Assembly (NCBI RefSeq): GCF_023646285.1
Contig: NZ_JAMOKX010000002.1
Coordinates: forward strand, 186,001 to 250,000
DNA from: Helicobacter colisuis
GTDB lineage: Bacteria; Campylobacterota; Campylobacteria; Campylobacterales; Helicobacteraceae
DNA length: 64,000 nucleotides
Direction of reading: 5' to 3'
Below are positions 1 to 8,883 of this stretch, piece after piece (position 1 is the stretch's first letter; the number at the start of each line of letters is the position of its first letter). The notes under the pieces were generated by a model. The model worked only from the letters and a program-made list of their open reading frames with translations, was not told where the DNA came from and did no database searches. Both the position numbers and the translations under genes were made by a program.

Positions 1-1
1 A

Positions 2-820
2 ATTAAAGTCGAATCCATTCCATTGCTAAAGAGCTTATATGGGTTTTTAAAGGGGGATTTGCTTTATTTTGCAGCTAGTCTTAGCTTTTATACTATTTTT
101 GCTCTTTTGCCGATGCTTTTGATTGTTTTTTCTCTTGTAGCAGCCTTACCAGATTTTAAGGATTATTTGGAGAGTTTTAAGAATCTAGTTATTACAAGTT
201 TTCTACCAACACATTCTGATATTTTTTTAGATTATATGGATAGCTTTTTGGCGAATTCTGCAAAGCTTGGTGGAATGGGACTATTGTATGCTTTTGTTAC
301 CTCTATTTTATTTTTTAAAAACTATCAATTTATTGCAGGTAAAATTTTTCATACAAATCCACGAAAATTTTGGGATTCTTTAGCCGTTTATTGGACTTGC
401 ATGACACTTTTTCCGGTAGGAATTTTGTTTTCTATTTATTTGAGTGCTAAGGCTTATGCTTATTTAGATGTTTTAGGATATAAAGATTTTATGCTTTGGC
501 TCTTTAGGCTTAGTCCTTATTTGATTACTTGGGTGATTTTTTTTGTTTTTTTTAAGATTTCTGCAAATACGCAAATTGATTTTAAAAATACTTTAATAAG
601 CACACTTATTACGGCTTTGCTTTGGTCTTTTTGTAAGTGGGGATTTGTGTATTATGTTTTTTATAATAAGGCTTATTTGACACTTTATGGTTCTTTTAGT
701 ATTTTATTGTTTTTGTTTATTTGGGTGTATCTTTCTTGGGCAATTTTGCTTTTTGGAATGAAACTTAGTTATGCCTTTGATAAAGTCTTTTGTAAGGAAA
801 TGCAAAAAGAAGTTAATTAA
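2..820 (+). CDS. YihY/BrkB family inner-membrane protein, 5'-truncated by window edge
   Basis: Polytopic membrane protein of the YihY/virulence factor BrkB (UPF0761) family, whose function is unsettled; old annotations as ribonuclease BN are generally considered wrong. About six hydrophobic segments are visible. The N-terminal part contains the family-typical run FAASLSFYTIFALLPML, where a short helix leads into the first membrane span, and the C-terminal part ends with a long hydrophobic segment and a lysine-rich tail. The frame is open to the left edge without a stop, so the TTG at 23 is not necessarily the start and the gene probably begins outside the window. It is followed by a promoter-like TATAAT before the next gene, so it probably ends its own transcription unit. 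Confidence 0.8.
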   Translation: MKVESIPLLKSLYGFLKGDLLYFAASLSFYTIFALLPMLLIVFSLVAALPDFKDYLESFKNLVITSFLPTHSDIFLDYMDSFLANSAKLGGMGLLYAFVTSILFFKNYQFIAGKIFHTNPRKFWDSLAVYWTCMTLFPVGILFSIYLSAKAYAYLDVLGYKDFMLWLFRLSPYLITWVIFFVFFKISANTQIDFKNTLISTLITALLWSFCKWGFVYYVFYNKAYLTLYGSFSILLFLFIWVYLSWAILLFGMKLSYAFDKVFCKEMQKEVN

Positions 821-833
821 AAGTTAGTTGTGA

Positions 834-839
834 TATAAT
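834..839 (+). promoter_or_regulatory. Candidate sigma70 -10 box upstream of the CNNM/CorC gene
   Basis: TATAAT preceded by TGA, 35 bases before the start codon at 874 and just after the preceding gene's stop. No clear -35 hexamer is seen, which is usual for Campylobacterota promoters. Confidence 0.5.
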
Positions 840-873
840 ATTAGGTAATTTTTAAAATTTTAAAGGAGAATGT

Positions 874-2199
874 TTGGAAGTTGATTCGATTTTGCTGTCT
901 ATTCTTGCTTTGTTTCTTGTTTTGTTGAATAGTTTTTTTGTTCTCTCTGAATTTGCCATTGTTAAAATTCGCCGCTCCCGCTTAGAAGAGTTAGTTAAGC
1001 GCGAAGTCTCTGGAGCAAAACTTGCACTTAAAGTTACAGGGAAGCTTGATTCTTATCTTTCTGCGACACAACTTGGAATCACTCTTTCATCTTTAGGGCT
1101 TGGTTGGATAGGAGAACCAGCAGTTGCGCGACTTTTAGAAGTCCCCTTTAAATATTTTATTGGAGATAACCCTGTTTTATTGCATTCTGTAAGCTTTATG
1201 ATTGCTTTTAGTTTTATTACGCTTTTGCATGTAGTTATAGGAGAAATTGTTCCAAAATCTATTGCAATTGCCAAGGCTGAAAAATCTGTGTTGCTGATTG
1301 TTAGACCTTTGCATGTTTTTTGGGTAGTGTTTTATCCGGTGATTAAGATTTTTGATTTTATTGCTGCGGTAGTTTTACATGCAATTAAAATTAAACCTGC
1401 TAGTGAGGGTGAAGAGAGTGCGCACTCTGAAGAAGAGCTTAAAATTATTGTGGGAGAAAGCTTAAAAGGAGGGTATTTAGATACGATTGAAAATGAAATT
1501 ATTCAAAATGCTGTAAGCTTCTCTGATACAATGGCAAAAGAAATTATGACACCCAGAAAAGATATGATTTGTTTGTATGATGATAATAGCTATGAAGAAA
1601 ATATGCAAATTGTCACAACGACTAAACATACGCGCTACCCTTATTGCAAGGAAGGTAAAGATAATATCGTTGGAATGGTGCATTTAAGAGATTTATTAGA
1701 AACAATGTTATCAAAAAATCCTTCTAAAGAGTTGGAAAAATTGGTAAGAGAAATGATTATTGTTCCAGAGAGTGCTTCGATTTCTAATATCCTTATCCAA
1801 ATGAATCGCAGGCAGATTCATACGGCTTTAGTAGTTGATGAATACGGCGGAACGGCTGGATTGCTTACGATGGAGGATATTTTAGAAGAAGTTATTGGTG
1901 ATATTTCTGATGAGCATGACAAAAAAAGTGAGGATTATCATAAAATTGATGAAGACACCTATTCTTTTGATGGAATGTTGGATTTAGAGCGTGTGGCTGA
2001 TGTGCTTGGAATTGCTTTTGAAGAGGATACCGAACAAGTTACTATTGGTGGATATGTCTTTAATTTGTTAGAGCGTATGCCGGTGGTTGGCGATATTATT
2101 AGTGATGAATTTTGTGAATATGAAGTTTTAGCCACACAGGGAGCTAGAATTGTTCGTTTAAAAGCAAAAAAGAAGCCTTTTGGAATGCAAGAAGAATAA
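874..2199 (+). CDS. CNNM/CorC (HlyC-type) hemolysin-family transporter
   Basis: Integral membrane protein with the three-part architecture of the CNNM/CorC family. A DUF21 transmembrane domain covers roughly residues 1-180, a tandem CBS pair roughly 205-335 (with the typical EIMTPRKDM entry motif), and a CorC_HlyC transporter-associated domain lies at the C terminus. Family members are linked to magnesium or cobalt export and resistance; the hemolysin name is historical. The start is TTG at 874: AAAGGAG at 862-868 is correctly spaced, and the nearby ATG at 870 runs into a stop after four codons. It is immediately followed by a small membrane protein with no gap. Confidence 0.85.
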   Translation: MEVDSILLSILALFLVLLNSFFVLSEFAIVKIRRSRLEELVKREVSGAKLALKVTGKLDSYLSATQLGITLSSLGLGWIGEPAVARLLEVPFKYFIGDNPVLLHSVSFMIAFSFITLLHVVIGEIVPKSIAIAKAEKSVLLIVRPLHVFWVVFYPVIKIFDFIAAVVLHAIKIKPASEGEESAHSEEELKIIVGESLKGGYLDTIENEIIQNAVSFSDTMAKEIMTPRKDMICLYDDNSYEENMQIVTTTKHTRYPYCKEGKDNIVGMVHLRDLLETMLSKNPSKELEKLVREMIIVPESASISNILIQMNRRQIHTALVVDEYGGTAGLLTMEDILEEVIGDISDEHDKKSEDYHKIDEDTYSFDGMLDLERVADVLGIAFEEDTEQVTIGGYVFNLLERMPVVGDIISDEFCEYEVLATQGARIVRLKAKKKPFGMQEE

Positions 2200-2385
2200 A
2201 TGATAGATTTCTTTTTTGTAGGACTACAGCTTTTATTTATAGGGTTGAAATTAGCAGGAAAAATTGAATGGTCGTGGTGGCTAGTGCTTTTGCCTGCAAT
2301 TTTATATCTATTTTTTTACTTTTTTTTAATGGTGTTAATTGGTGGATTTTTAATAGGATTGGGCGCCGCACTCTCAACAATATAA
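2200..2385 (+). CDS. Small hydrophobic membrane protein, 61 aa, unknown function
   Basis: The ATG directly follows the stop codon of the CNNM/CorC gene. Almost the whole sequence is hydrophobic: a first segment (residues 3-18), a short polar GKIEWSWW connector typical of a membrane interface, and a second long segment (about 28-58) with glycines near the end. It therefore looks like a two-span inner membrane protein. No family is recognised with confidence. Its position between the transporter and purE, with purE's ribosome site directly after it, indicates translation in the same operon. Confidence 0.6.
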   Translation: MIDFFFVGLQLLFIGLKLAGKIEWSWWLVLLPAILYLFFYFFLMVLIGGFLIGLGAALSTI

Positions 2386-2395
2386 AGGAGAATAG

Positions 2396-2890
2396 ATGGA
2401 GTTTATAGCAATTTTAATGGGAAGCAAGAGTGATTATGAAGTGATGAATGAATGTATTTTGGTGCTAAAAAAATTTGATGTGCCTTATGAAGTGATTATT
2501 AGTTCAGCGCATAGGAGTCCAAATCGGACTAAAGAATATGTGAAGCAAGCAGAGCAAAAAGGTGCAAAAGTTTTTATTGCAGCAGCGGGGATGGCAGCGC
2601 ATTTAGCAGGAGCGGTAGCGTCAATGACAACAAAGCCTGTTATTGGAGTGCCTCTTAAAGGGGGGGCTTTAGATGGTTTAGATTCTTTGCTCTCCACGGT
2701 GCAAATGCCTTCTGGAATGCCTGTAGCAACTGTGGCTTTAGGGAAAACTGGGGCAGTTAATAGTGCTTATTTGGCAATGCAGATTCTAGCATTGAACAAT
2801 GCAGAATTAGAAGGAAAATTACGAGAAGATCGTGTAATGAAAGCTAAAAATGTTGAATTAGATTCCCAAGATATTGAAGTGATTTTGTAG
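2396..2890 (+). CDS. purE: N5-carboxyaminoimidazole ribonucleotide mutase
   Basis: Class I PurE, which converts N5-CAIR to CAIR in de novo purine biosynthesis in the cytoplasm. The N-terminal MGSKSDYEVM nucleotide-binding loop, the SAHRSPNRT motif with its catalytic histidine, the AAAGMAAHLAG loop and the conserved GVPLKGGALDGLDSLLS segment are all present. The length of 164 residues is normal for bacterial PurE. AAAGGAG precedes the ATG. A run of seven G residues inside the KGG codons is part of the conserved motif and not obviously a switch. The partner purK is not in this window. Confidence 0.95.
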   Translation: MEFIAILMGSKSDYEVMNECILVLKKFDVPYEVIISSAHRSPNRTKEYVKQAEQKGAKVFIAAAGMAAHLAGAVASMTTKPVIGVPLKGGALDGLDSLLSTVQMPSGMPVATVALGKTGAVNSAYLAMQILALNNAELEGKLREDRVMKAKNVELDSQDIEVIL

Positions 2891-2900
2891 GGGATGTGCG

Positions 2901-3386
2901 ATGGAGACTTGGGTTAAGATTGATGAGTTTGCTTCTTTGGCTAATCTAACAAGGGAGAGAGTGTTAGAAATGGTTGCTAGTGGTGAATTAAAAAGCAAAC
3001 AAGAAAATGGAGATTTTCTCATTGATGCAGGGAGTGGCACAAAAGCTGTGGTGCATACAGGTAGCAATGCAGTAATGATAGATAACCCAAGTGTTGGTGT
3101 AGATAGTGAGTTTGTTGAAAAAACAATTGGCACGATTCTTAGTTTGCACGAAAAAGTGATTAGTGCTAAAGAAGAAACAATTACAAGCGTTAAAAGTGAG
3201 AATCAATTTTTAAAAGATGCCCTTTTTAATACACAAGAAGTTTATGAAGATGATAAAAAAACAATCGCTATTTTGCGAGAGCAACTTAAAGCAGCCCAAG
3301 AAGAAATCGAGTTTTTAAAACGGAAATATAAAATGATGTGGGGCAAAGTGATTAATACAAAACCAAAAGAAGGAATGAACGATTAA
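2901..3386 (+). CDS. DUF3972 family protein with C-terminal coiled coil
   Basis: A 161-residue protein that resembles the Campylobacterota-restricted DUF3972 family. Residues 1-45 look like a small winged-helix or MerR-like DNA-binding segment (WVKIDEFASLANLTRERVLEMV, then GELKSK). A low-complexity middle follows, and from about residue 70 to 150 a charged heptad-like coiled coil rich in E, K and Q. No enzymatic motif is seen. It lies between purE (10-base gap) and the DUF89 gene, whose probable start overlaps its stop codon, so the three genes look co-translated. Function unknown; a nucleoid-associated or regulatory role would be a guess from the domain shapes only. Confidence 0.65.
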   Translation: METWVKIDEFASLANLTRERVLEMVASGELKSKQENGDFLIDAGSGTKAVVHTGSNAVMIDNPSVGVDSEFVEKTIGTILSLHEKVISAKEETITSVKSENQFLKDALFNTQEVYEDDKKTIAILREQLKAAQEEIEFLKRKYKMMWGKVINTKPKEGMND

Positions 3387-4320
3387 TTTAGAACAAAGAT
3401 GCTTGGCTTGCTTGCAAAAACAAGCAGTGAGAACAGCAGAAGTCATTAATTTTTTTCAAAAAGAAGCAATCAATCAAATAGAGCAAGAAATTTTAGTTAA
3501 TTATCAAGAGAGCGTTTTAGGTTTTTTTGAAAAAAGGGGAATTATTTTAGAAAAAAATAGAGAGATTCCACCTACACTTTTGGCAGTGGTTTTGTATGAT
3601 AGGATTTCAAAACTAACCAAAAATCCTGCGCCTTATTGGCAAATTAAACAACAAAGTATTCAAAAAGCAAGGCTAATTAAAGAAACTCTTAGAAAAAAAC
3701 TAAAAACAATTCCCAAAGAGAATCAATTGGAGTTTGGGATTTATTGTGCGGTGCTTGGAAATGTGATTGATTATGGCGCTGAGTATGCATTTGACTTGGA
3801 AGCAGAGTGTCAAAAAATTTTTGATACACGTTTTGCTTATTTTCATATAAATGTTTTAAAGCAGCAGCTGCAAAAGGCAAAAAAAATAATTTATATTGGT
3901 GATAATGCGGGAGAAAATGAGCTTGATGAAGTTTTGATTCAAATCCTTAAAGCCCATTATCCGCAATTGCAAATTTTTTATTTTGTAAGGGGTGCAGAGA
4001 TTATTAATGATATTACTTTAGATGATTTGCACCAAAGTGATTCAGAGCTTTTTAGAATCTGTGAAGTAAGGGATAGTGGTGTGCCAAGCCCTGGATTTAT
4101 TTATGAACTAGCTAGTATTGAATCCCAAAGGCTTTTTAGGGAAGCAGATTTGGTTTTTGCTAAGGGAATGGGGAATTTTGAATCACTAGAAAAACAAGCA
4201 CAAGATGATTCTAGAATCTTTTTTTTATTTAAAATAAAATGCAATGTTGTAGCGGATTATTTAAATCAAAAATTAGGGGAATTTGTTTTGTTGCATTCCC
4301 ATTCTTTAAAAAAGGATTAG
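3382..4320 (+). CDS. DUF89/ARMT1-like damage-control phosphatase family protein, probable AUU start
   Basis: DUF89 proteins are metal-dependent phosphatases proposed to remove damaged sugar phosphates and nucleotides. Two hallmark segments are seen: IYIGDNAGENELDE, with the metal-binding Asp-Asn pair, and FAKGMGNFESLEKQ. The family's N-terminal Cys-x-x-Cys is encoded as RCLACLQKQ, which lies upstream of the first conventional start (TTG at 3403). The frame is open back to a TGA at 3376. An ATT at 3382 has AAGGA at 3370-3374 at ideal spacing and overlaps the stop of the preceding gene. I therefore take ATT 3382 as the start (313 codons). If only canonical starts are allowed, use 3403 and lose the first cysteine. 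Confidence 0.75.
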   Translation: MNLEQRCLACLQKQAVRTAEVINFFQKEAINQIEQEILVNYQESVLGFFEKRGIILEKNREIPPTLLAVVLYDRISKLTKNPAPYWQIKQQSIQKARLIKETLRKKLKTIPKENQLEFGIYCAVLGNVIDYGAEYAFDLEAECQKIFDTRFAYFHINVLKQQLQKAKKIIYIGDNAGENELDEVLIQILKAHYPQLQIFYFVRGAEIINDITLDDLHQSDSELFRICEVRDSGVPSPGFIYELASIESQRLFREADLVFAKGMGNFESLEKQAQDDSRIFFLFKIKCNVVADYLNQKLGEFVLLHSHSLKKD

Positions 4321-4321
4321 T

Positions 4322-5623
4322 ATGCTAACCAATCCGGTTGTAGTTTCAATTTTTGTTATGAGTGTGCTTTGTTTGGCGCGATTAAATGTTTTGTTGGCGA
4401 TTCTTGTTTCAGCTTTGGTTGCTGGAGTTGTTGCGGGGATTGGATTTGAAGAGACTATTAAGGTCTTGATTTCTGGAATGTCAGGTAATTTGGAAATTGC
4501 TTTGAGTTATATCTTGCTTGGTGCTTTAGCAAGTGCGATAGCAAGGACAAATCTTACGCCTATTTTTGTGCATCATATTGCCAATTTTATTCAGAATCGC
4601 CGTTTGATGTTTTGTCTTTTTATTGCATTTTTTGCTTGTTTTTCACAAAATCTTATTCCGGTGCATATTGCCTTTATTCCTATTTTAATTCCACCACTTT
4701 TACCTTTAATAAATCGCTTGAAAATTGATAGAAGGGCGGTTGCTTGTGCTTTGACTTTTGGGTTAAAAGCGCCTTATGTAAGTTTTAGTGTTGGGTATGG
4801 ATTGCTATTTCATACAATTTTACAAAAGCAATTAGAGCAAAATGGAATCAATGTTACTTTAGAGCAGATTTCAAGTGTGATGTGGATTGGTGGAGCTAGT
4901 ATGCTTGCGGGATTGCTTTTGGCAATTTTTATTTTTTATCGGAAGCCACGCGAATATCAAAATACTTTCTTAGAAGAAAATGTTTTAAGACATTTGGAAA
5001 ATCCTAAAATGAGTAGGCAGGATTTTGGCGTTTTATTGGGTGCTATTGTTGCCTTTGTTGTGCAGATTTTGGAAGGTTCTTTGCCATTAGGTGGGATTGC
5101 TGGACTTTTTGTGATGATTGCCTTTGGGGCTATTAAGTGGGATAATATTGATAATGTAATTGAAGATGGCTTTAAAATGATGGCTTTTATTGCTTTTGTG
5201 ATGCTAATTGCAGCAGGATATGGTAGTGTCTTAAAAGAAACAGGGGCTATTGAATCGCTTGCAGAAGCAGCTTCTTCTCTTTCAGGTGGGCAACTTGGCG
5301 GCGCAATTATAATGTTATTGGTTGGTTTGTTGGTGACAATGGGTATTGGGACTTCTTTTGGGACACTTCCTATTATTGCAACAACCTATTGTCCTTTGGC
5401 ATTAAATCTTGGCTTTAGCTATGAGGCTATTATTTTGCTAGTAGGAATTGCAGGGGCATTAGGTGATGCAGGAAGCCCTGCATCAGATAGCACACTTGGT
5501 CCTACTTCTGGACTAAATGCAGATGGACAGCACAATCACATTTGGGATACTTGCGTACCAACTTTTTTGGTTTATAATATACCTTTAATTGTTGGTGGAA
5601 TCATCGGATCAATGCTATTGTAA
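4322..5623 (+). CDS. Na+/H+ antiporter family (YuiF/NhaC-like) membrane protein
   Basis: Polytopic inner membrane protein of 433 residues with about 11-12 hydrophobic segments. It fits the ion-transporter-like Na+/H+ antiporter family often annotated next to NhaC. Features seen include repeated glycine-rich helix breaks, the LGALASAIARTNLTPIF segment in the first half and the G-rich GDAGSPASDSTLGPTSGLNADGQHNHIWD motif region near the C terminus, which looks like a substrate or ion loop. It starts one base after the stop of the DUF89 gene, so it is co-transcribed with it. The substrate is uncertain: the family includes proteins proposed to carry amino acids. Confidence 0.7.
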   Translation: MLTNPVVVSIFVMSVLCLARLNVLLAILVSALVAGVVAGIGFEETIKVLISGMSGNLEIALSYILLGALASAIARTNLTPIFVHHIANFIQNRRLMFCLFIAFFACFSQNLIPVHIAFIPILIPPLLPLINRLKIDRRAVACALTFGLKAPYVSFSVGYGLLFHTILQKQLEQNGINVTLEQISSVMWIGGASMLAGLLLAIFIFYRKPREYQNTFLEENVLRHLENPKMSRQDFGVLLGAIVAFVVQILEGSLPLGGIAGLFVMIAFGAIKWDNIDNVIEDGFKMMAFIAFVMLIAAGYGSVLKETGAIESLAEAASSLSGGQLGGAIIMLLVGLLVTMGIGTSFGTLPIIATTYCPLALNLGFSYEAIILLVGIAGALGDAGSPASDSTLGPTSGLNADGQHNHIWDTCVPTFLVYNIPLIVGGIIGSMLL

Positions 5624-5639
5624 TTTTTAAGGAGTTTGT

Positions 5640-6581
5640 ATGCGAGATTTTACTCAAATAGCAAAAGAGGTTTTTGATATTGAATCAGAAGCAATTTTAG
5701 GGTTAAAAGAGTATTTAAATCAAGATTTTAATGGCGCGATTGAATGCATTTTAAAACTCAAAGGGCATTGCGTGATTACAGGAATGGGAAAATCAGGGCA
5801 TATTGCTGCAAAAATGGCTGCGACTTTAGCAAGCACAGGAACTCCTAGTTTTTTCTTGCACCCTGGAGAGGCATTGCATGGAGATTTGGGAATGCTTACA
5901 AAAGAGGATGCGGTTATCGCAATTTCAAATTCAGGAGAGAGTGAAGAGGTTTTGCGGATTATTTCTCTTATTAAAAAGCGTGGAATTCCATTAATTGTGA
6001 TGAGTGGGAATCCACAATCAACTTTAGCTAAGGAGGGGCGGTATTTTTTAAATATTGCTGTTAAAAGAGAGGCGTGCCCTTTGCAACTTGCCCCAACCTC
6101 TTCAACAACCGCAAATTTAGCAATGGGTGATGCAATTGCAGTGGCTTTAATGAAAGCAAGAGGATTTAAACCGGAGAATTTTGCAATGTTTCATCCTGGT
6201 GGGAGCTTAGGCAGAAAGCTTTTGACGCAAGTTAAAGATATTATGGTTACTAAAGATTTGCCTATTGTTTTGCCTAAAACTAGTTTTAAAGAATTAATTG
6301 CAGTAATGACAAGTAAAAGACTTGGAGTGTGTTTGGTGTTGGAGGATAATAAGCTAAGGGGGATTATTACTGATGGGGATTTGAGACGAACTTTAATGGA
6401 GGATAAATTTGAAGTTTGTGCTGAAGAAATTATGACTAAACAACCCAAAGTGATTCAAAGCAATGCTATGGCAACGGAAGCAGAGGCTATAATGATGGAA
6501 TCAAAAATAAAAGAATTGGTGGTAATGGATGGAGATCAAGTCGTTGGGATTGTGCAACTCTATGAAGTTGGTAGAATTTAG
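5640..6581 (+). CDS. kdsD: Arabinose-5-phosphate isomerase (KdsD/KpsF)
   Basis: Converts ribulose-5-phosphate to arabinose-5-phosphate, the first step of KDO synthesis for lipopolysaccharide. An N-terminal SIS domain (residues 35-180) carries GMGKSGHIAAKMAATLASTG and the ISNSGESEE phosphosugar loop, with the family histidines in FLHPGEALHGDLG and MFHPGGSLGRKLL. Two CBS domains follow (about 200-313). The length of 313 residues matches KdsD. AAGGAG precedes the ATG. It closes the purE-to-kdsD cluster; a promoter region with no genes separates it from the cytochrome oxidase operon. Confidence 0.92.
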   Translation: MRDFTQIAKEVFDIESEAILGLKEYLNQDFNGAIECILKLKGHCVITGMGKSGHIAAKMAATLASTGTPSFFLHPGEALHGDLGMLTKEDAVIAISNSGESEEVLRIISLIKKRGIPLIVMSGNPQSTLAKEGRYFLNIAVKREACPLQLAPTSSTTANLAMGDAIAVALMKARGFKPENFAMFHPGGSLGRKLLTQVKDIMVTKDLPIVLPKTSFKELIAVMTSKRLGVCLVLEDNKLRGIITDGDLRRTLMEDKFEVCAEEIMTKQPKVIQSNAMATEAEAIMMESKIKELVVMDGDQVVGIVQLYEVGRI

Positions 6582-6656
6582 TTTTTGTTAATAAAGCACA
6601 TTTTGAGTTTCATTTACCATTTGTTTGTTTTTTAAGCTTTTAGTTAAGTTATTTTT

Positions 6657-6664
6657 TATAAAAT
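6657..6664 (+). promoter_or_regulatory. Candidate -10 region for the cbb3 oxidase operon
   Basis: TATAAAAT follows a T-run in the 138-base gap before ccoN and lies about 56 bases upstream of its ATG. No -35 consensus is visible. AGGAAGGAG at 6706-6714 is the ccoN ribosome-binding site. Confidence 0.4.
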
Positions 6665-6719
6665 TACAAGTTCTCTAAATATTAATTAGTCTAGGGAAAT
6701 CTTAGAGGAAGGAGTCTAT

Positions 6720-8186
6720 ATGCAATCAAATTCTGCATTAGAGTATGATTATTCCATTGCAAAATTATTTCTTTTTGCAACGATTGTATTTGGTATTGTA
6801 GGATTATTGTTGGGTGTCATTATCGCTTTTCAAATGGCGTTTCCAAATCTCAATTATCTTGCTGGAGAATTTGGAACTTTTGGGAGACTTAGACCATTGC
6901 ACACTAATGGAATTATCTATGGTTTCACATTAAGTGGTATTTGGGCAGCCTGGTATTACTTGGGACAAAGAGTTTTGAAAATTTCATACAATGAGCATCC
7001 ATTTTTAAAATTCATTGGTCATTTACATTTTTGGCTTTATATTCTTTTAATGGCATTGGCAGTTGTAAGTTTATTTGCCGGTTTAACACAATCTAAAGAG
7101 TATTCTGAATTAATTTGGCCTTTGGACCTTTTGGTGGTAGTTGTTTGGGTTTTATGGGGAGTTAGTCTCTTTGGATCAATGGGTGTGAGAAGGGAGCAGA
7201 CAATTTACATTAGCTTGTGGTATTTTATCGCGACTTTTGTAGCTATTTCTGCTCTTTATATTTTTAATAACTTGTCTGTGCCTACTTACCTTATATCCGG
7301 GGTTGGTTCTTTATGGAATTCTATTTCTTTGTATGCTGGAACTAATGATGCGATGGTGCAATGGTGGTTTGGACACAATGCGGTTGCATTTGTATTTACT
7401 TCTGGAATCATTGGGGTAATTTATTATTTCTTACCTAAAGAATCAGGGCAGCCTATCTTTTCTTATAAACTCACATTGTTTTCATTTTGGGGGTTGATGT
7501 TTGTTTATATTTGGGCAGGTAGCCACCATCTTATTTATTCTACGGTGCCTGATTGGATGCAAACAATGGGTTCTATTTTTTCTGTAGTGCTTATTTTGCC
7601 TTCTTGGGGAACAGCAGTTAATATGCTTTTAACAATGAAGGGACAATGGCATCAATTAAAAGAATCACCTTTAATTAAATTTTTAATTCTTGCCTCTACA
7701 TTTTATATGTTATCAACACTTGAAGGACCAATTCAGTCAATTAAATCTGTTAATGCTTTGGCGCACTTTACGGATTGGATTGTAGGACATGTTCATGATG
7801 GTGTTTTAGGCTGGGTTGGTTTTACGCTTATTGCAGCTTGTTATCATATGACACCAAGATTGTTTAAGCGAGAGATTTATTCTAAAAAGCTTATGGATAT
7901 ACAATTTTGGATTCAAACAATTGCAATTATCCTTTATTTTTCAAGTATGTGGATTGCTGGAATTACCCAAGGTATGATGTGGAGAGCAACAGATGAATTT
8001 GGAAGTCTAGCTTATTCATTTATTGATACAGTAACTGTATTGTTCCCTTATTATACAATTAGAGCAATTGGTGGAACAATGTATTTGATTGGATTTATTA
8101 TCTTTGCTTATAATATTATTATGACCATTGTTGCAAGTAAAGAGCTTGAAAAAGAGCCTAACTATGCAACTCCAATGGCAGCGTAA
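6720..8186 (+). CDS. ccoN: cbb3-type cytochrome c oxidase subunit I
   Basis: Catalytic subunit of the high-affinity terminal oxidase, reducing O2 to water in the inner membrane with heme b and the heme b3-CuB centre. It has about 12 membrane segments. Conserved heme and copper histidines are visible in RPLHTNGIIYGF, GHLHFWLY, WWFGHNAVAF, SHHLIYSTVPDW and the HFTDWIVGHVHDGVLGW region. The length of 488 residues is typical. It is first gene of a ccoN-O-Q-P operon, the usual order, 11 bases before ccoO. In microaerophilic Campylobacterota this is the main or only cytochrome oxidase. Confidence 0.97.
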   Translation: MQSNSALEYDYSIAKLFLFATIVFGIVGLLLGVIIAFQMAFPNLNYLAGEFGTFGRLRPLHTNGIIYGFTLSGIWAAWYYLGQRVLKISYNEHPFLKFIGHLHFWLYILLMALAVVSLFAGLTQSKEYSELIWPLDLLVVVVWVLWGVSLFGSMGVRREQTIYISLWYFIATFVAISALYIFNNLSVPTYLISGVGSLWNSISLYAGTNDAMVQWWFGHNAVAFVFTSGIIGVIYYFLPKESGQPIFSYKLTLFSFWGLMFVYIWAGSHHLIYSTVPDWMQTMGSIFSVVLILPSWGTAVNMLLTMKGQWHQLKESPLIKFLILASTFYMLSTLEGPIQSIKSVNALAHFTDWIVGHVHDGVLGWVGFTLIAACYHMTPRLFKREIYSKKLMDIQFWIQTIAIILYFSSMWIAGITQGMMWRATDEFGSLAYSFIDTVTVLFPYYTIRAIGGTMYLIGFIIFAYNIIMTIVASKELEKEPNYATPMAA

Positions 8187-8197
8187 AGGAGGGTTGA

Positions 8198-8881
8198 ATG
8201 TTTCATTGGTTGGAAAAAAATCCGTTTTTCTTTACGGTAGTTTTTTTGTTGGTATTTTCTATTGCAGGGTTAGTTGAAATACTTCCTGATTTTGCAAAAG
8301 CGTCTCGCCCTACTGAAAATCTTAAACCTTATACTTTATTAGAAACTGCAGGGCGTCAAATTTATATTGCAGAGAGTTGCAATGCTTGTCATTCGCAGCT
8401 AATCCGTCCTTTTAAGGCAGAAACAGATAGATATGGAGCTTATAGTTTAAGCGGTGAATATGCATATGATAGACCATTTTTATGGGGTTCTAAAAGAACT
8501 GGTCCAGATTTGCATCGTGTAGGAGATTATAGAACAACAGATTGGCATGAGGAGCATATGTTAAATCCATCTTCTATTGTTCCTGGATCTATAATGCCTG
8601 CCTATCCACATTTATATCAAAAAAATGTGGATGTAGATACTGCTTATGCTGAAGCTTATACCCAAAAAGTGGTTTTTGCAGTTCCTTATGATACAGAAGG
8701 GAATCCAAAGCTTGGAGATTTAGAATCTGCTAGAGCAGAGATTTTGGCTGAAGCAAAAGTTTTGGCTGAAGATATGAAAGATCCAGAAATAAAAGCGGCA
8801 TTAGAAAGAGGTGAGATTAAGCAAATTGTAGCTTTGATTGCTTACCTTAATAGTCTGGGGCAAAAAAGAAGGGCAAATTAA
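8198..8881 (+). CDS. ccoO: cbb3-type cytochrome c oxidase subunit II (monoheme)
   Basis: Membrane-anchored cytochrome c subunit passing electrons to CcoN. One N-terminal membrane span (residues 9-29) is followed by a periplasmic cytochrome c domain with the heme-binding CNACH, the conserved SQLIRPF segment after it, and the LNPSSIVPGSIMPAYPHL stretch that supplies the methionine ligand. The 227-residue length agrees with the family. AAAGGAGG precedes the ATG. It is followed by ccoQ two bases after its stop. Confidence 0.96.
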   Translation: MFHWLEKNPFFFTVVFLLVFSIAGLVEILPDFAKASRPTENLKPYTLLETAGRQIYIAESCNACHSQLIRPFKAETDRYGAYSLSGEYAYDRPFLWGSKRTGPDLHRVGDYRTTDWHEEHMLNPSSIVPGSIMPAYPHLYQKNVDVDTAYAEAYTQKVVFAVPYDTEGNPKLGDLESARAEILAEAKVLAEDMKDPEIKAALERGEIKQIVALIAYLNSLGQKRRAN

Positions 8882-8883
8882 TC

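Noticed and set aside
2660-2666. G7 run inside purE as a possible phase-variation tract
   Set aside because: It encodes the conserved KGG of the PurE family; the frame is intact and a switch in an essential-type gene is unlikely.
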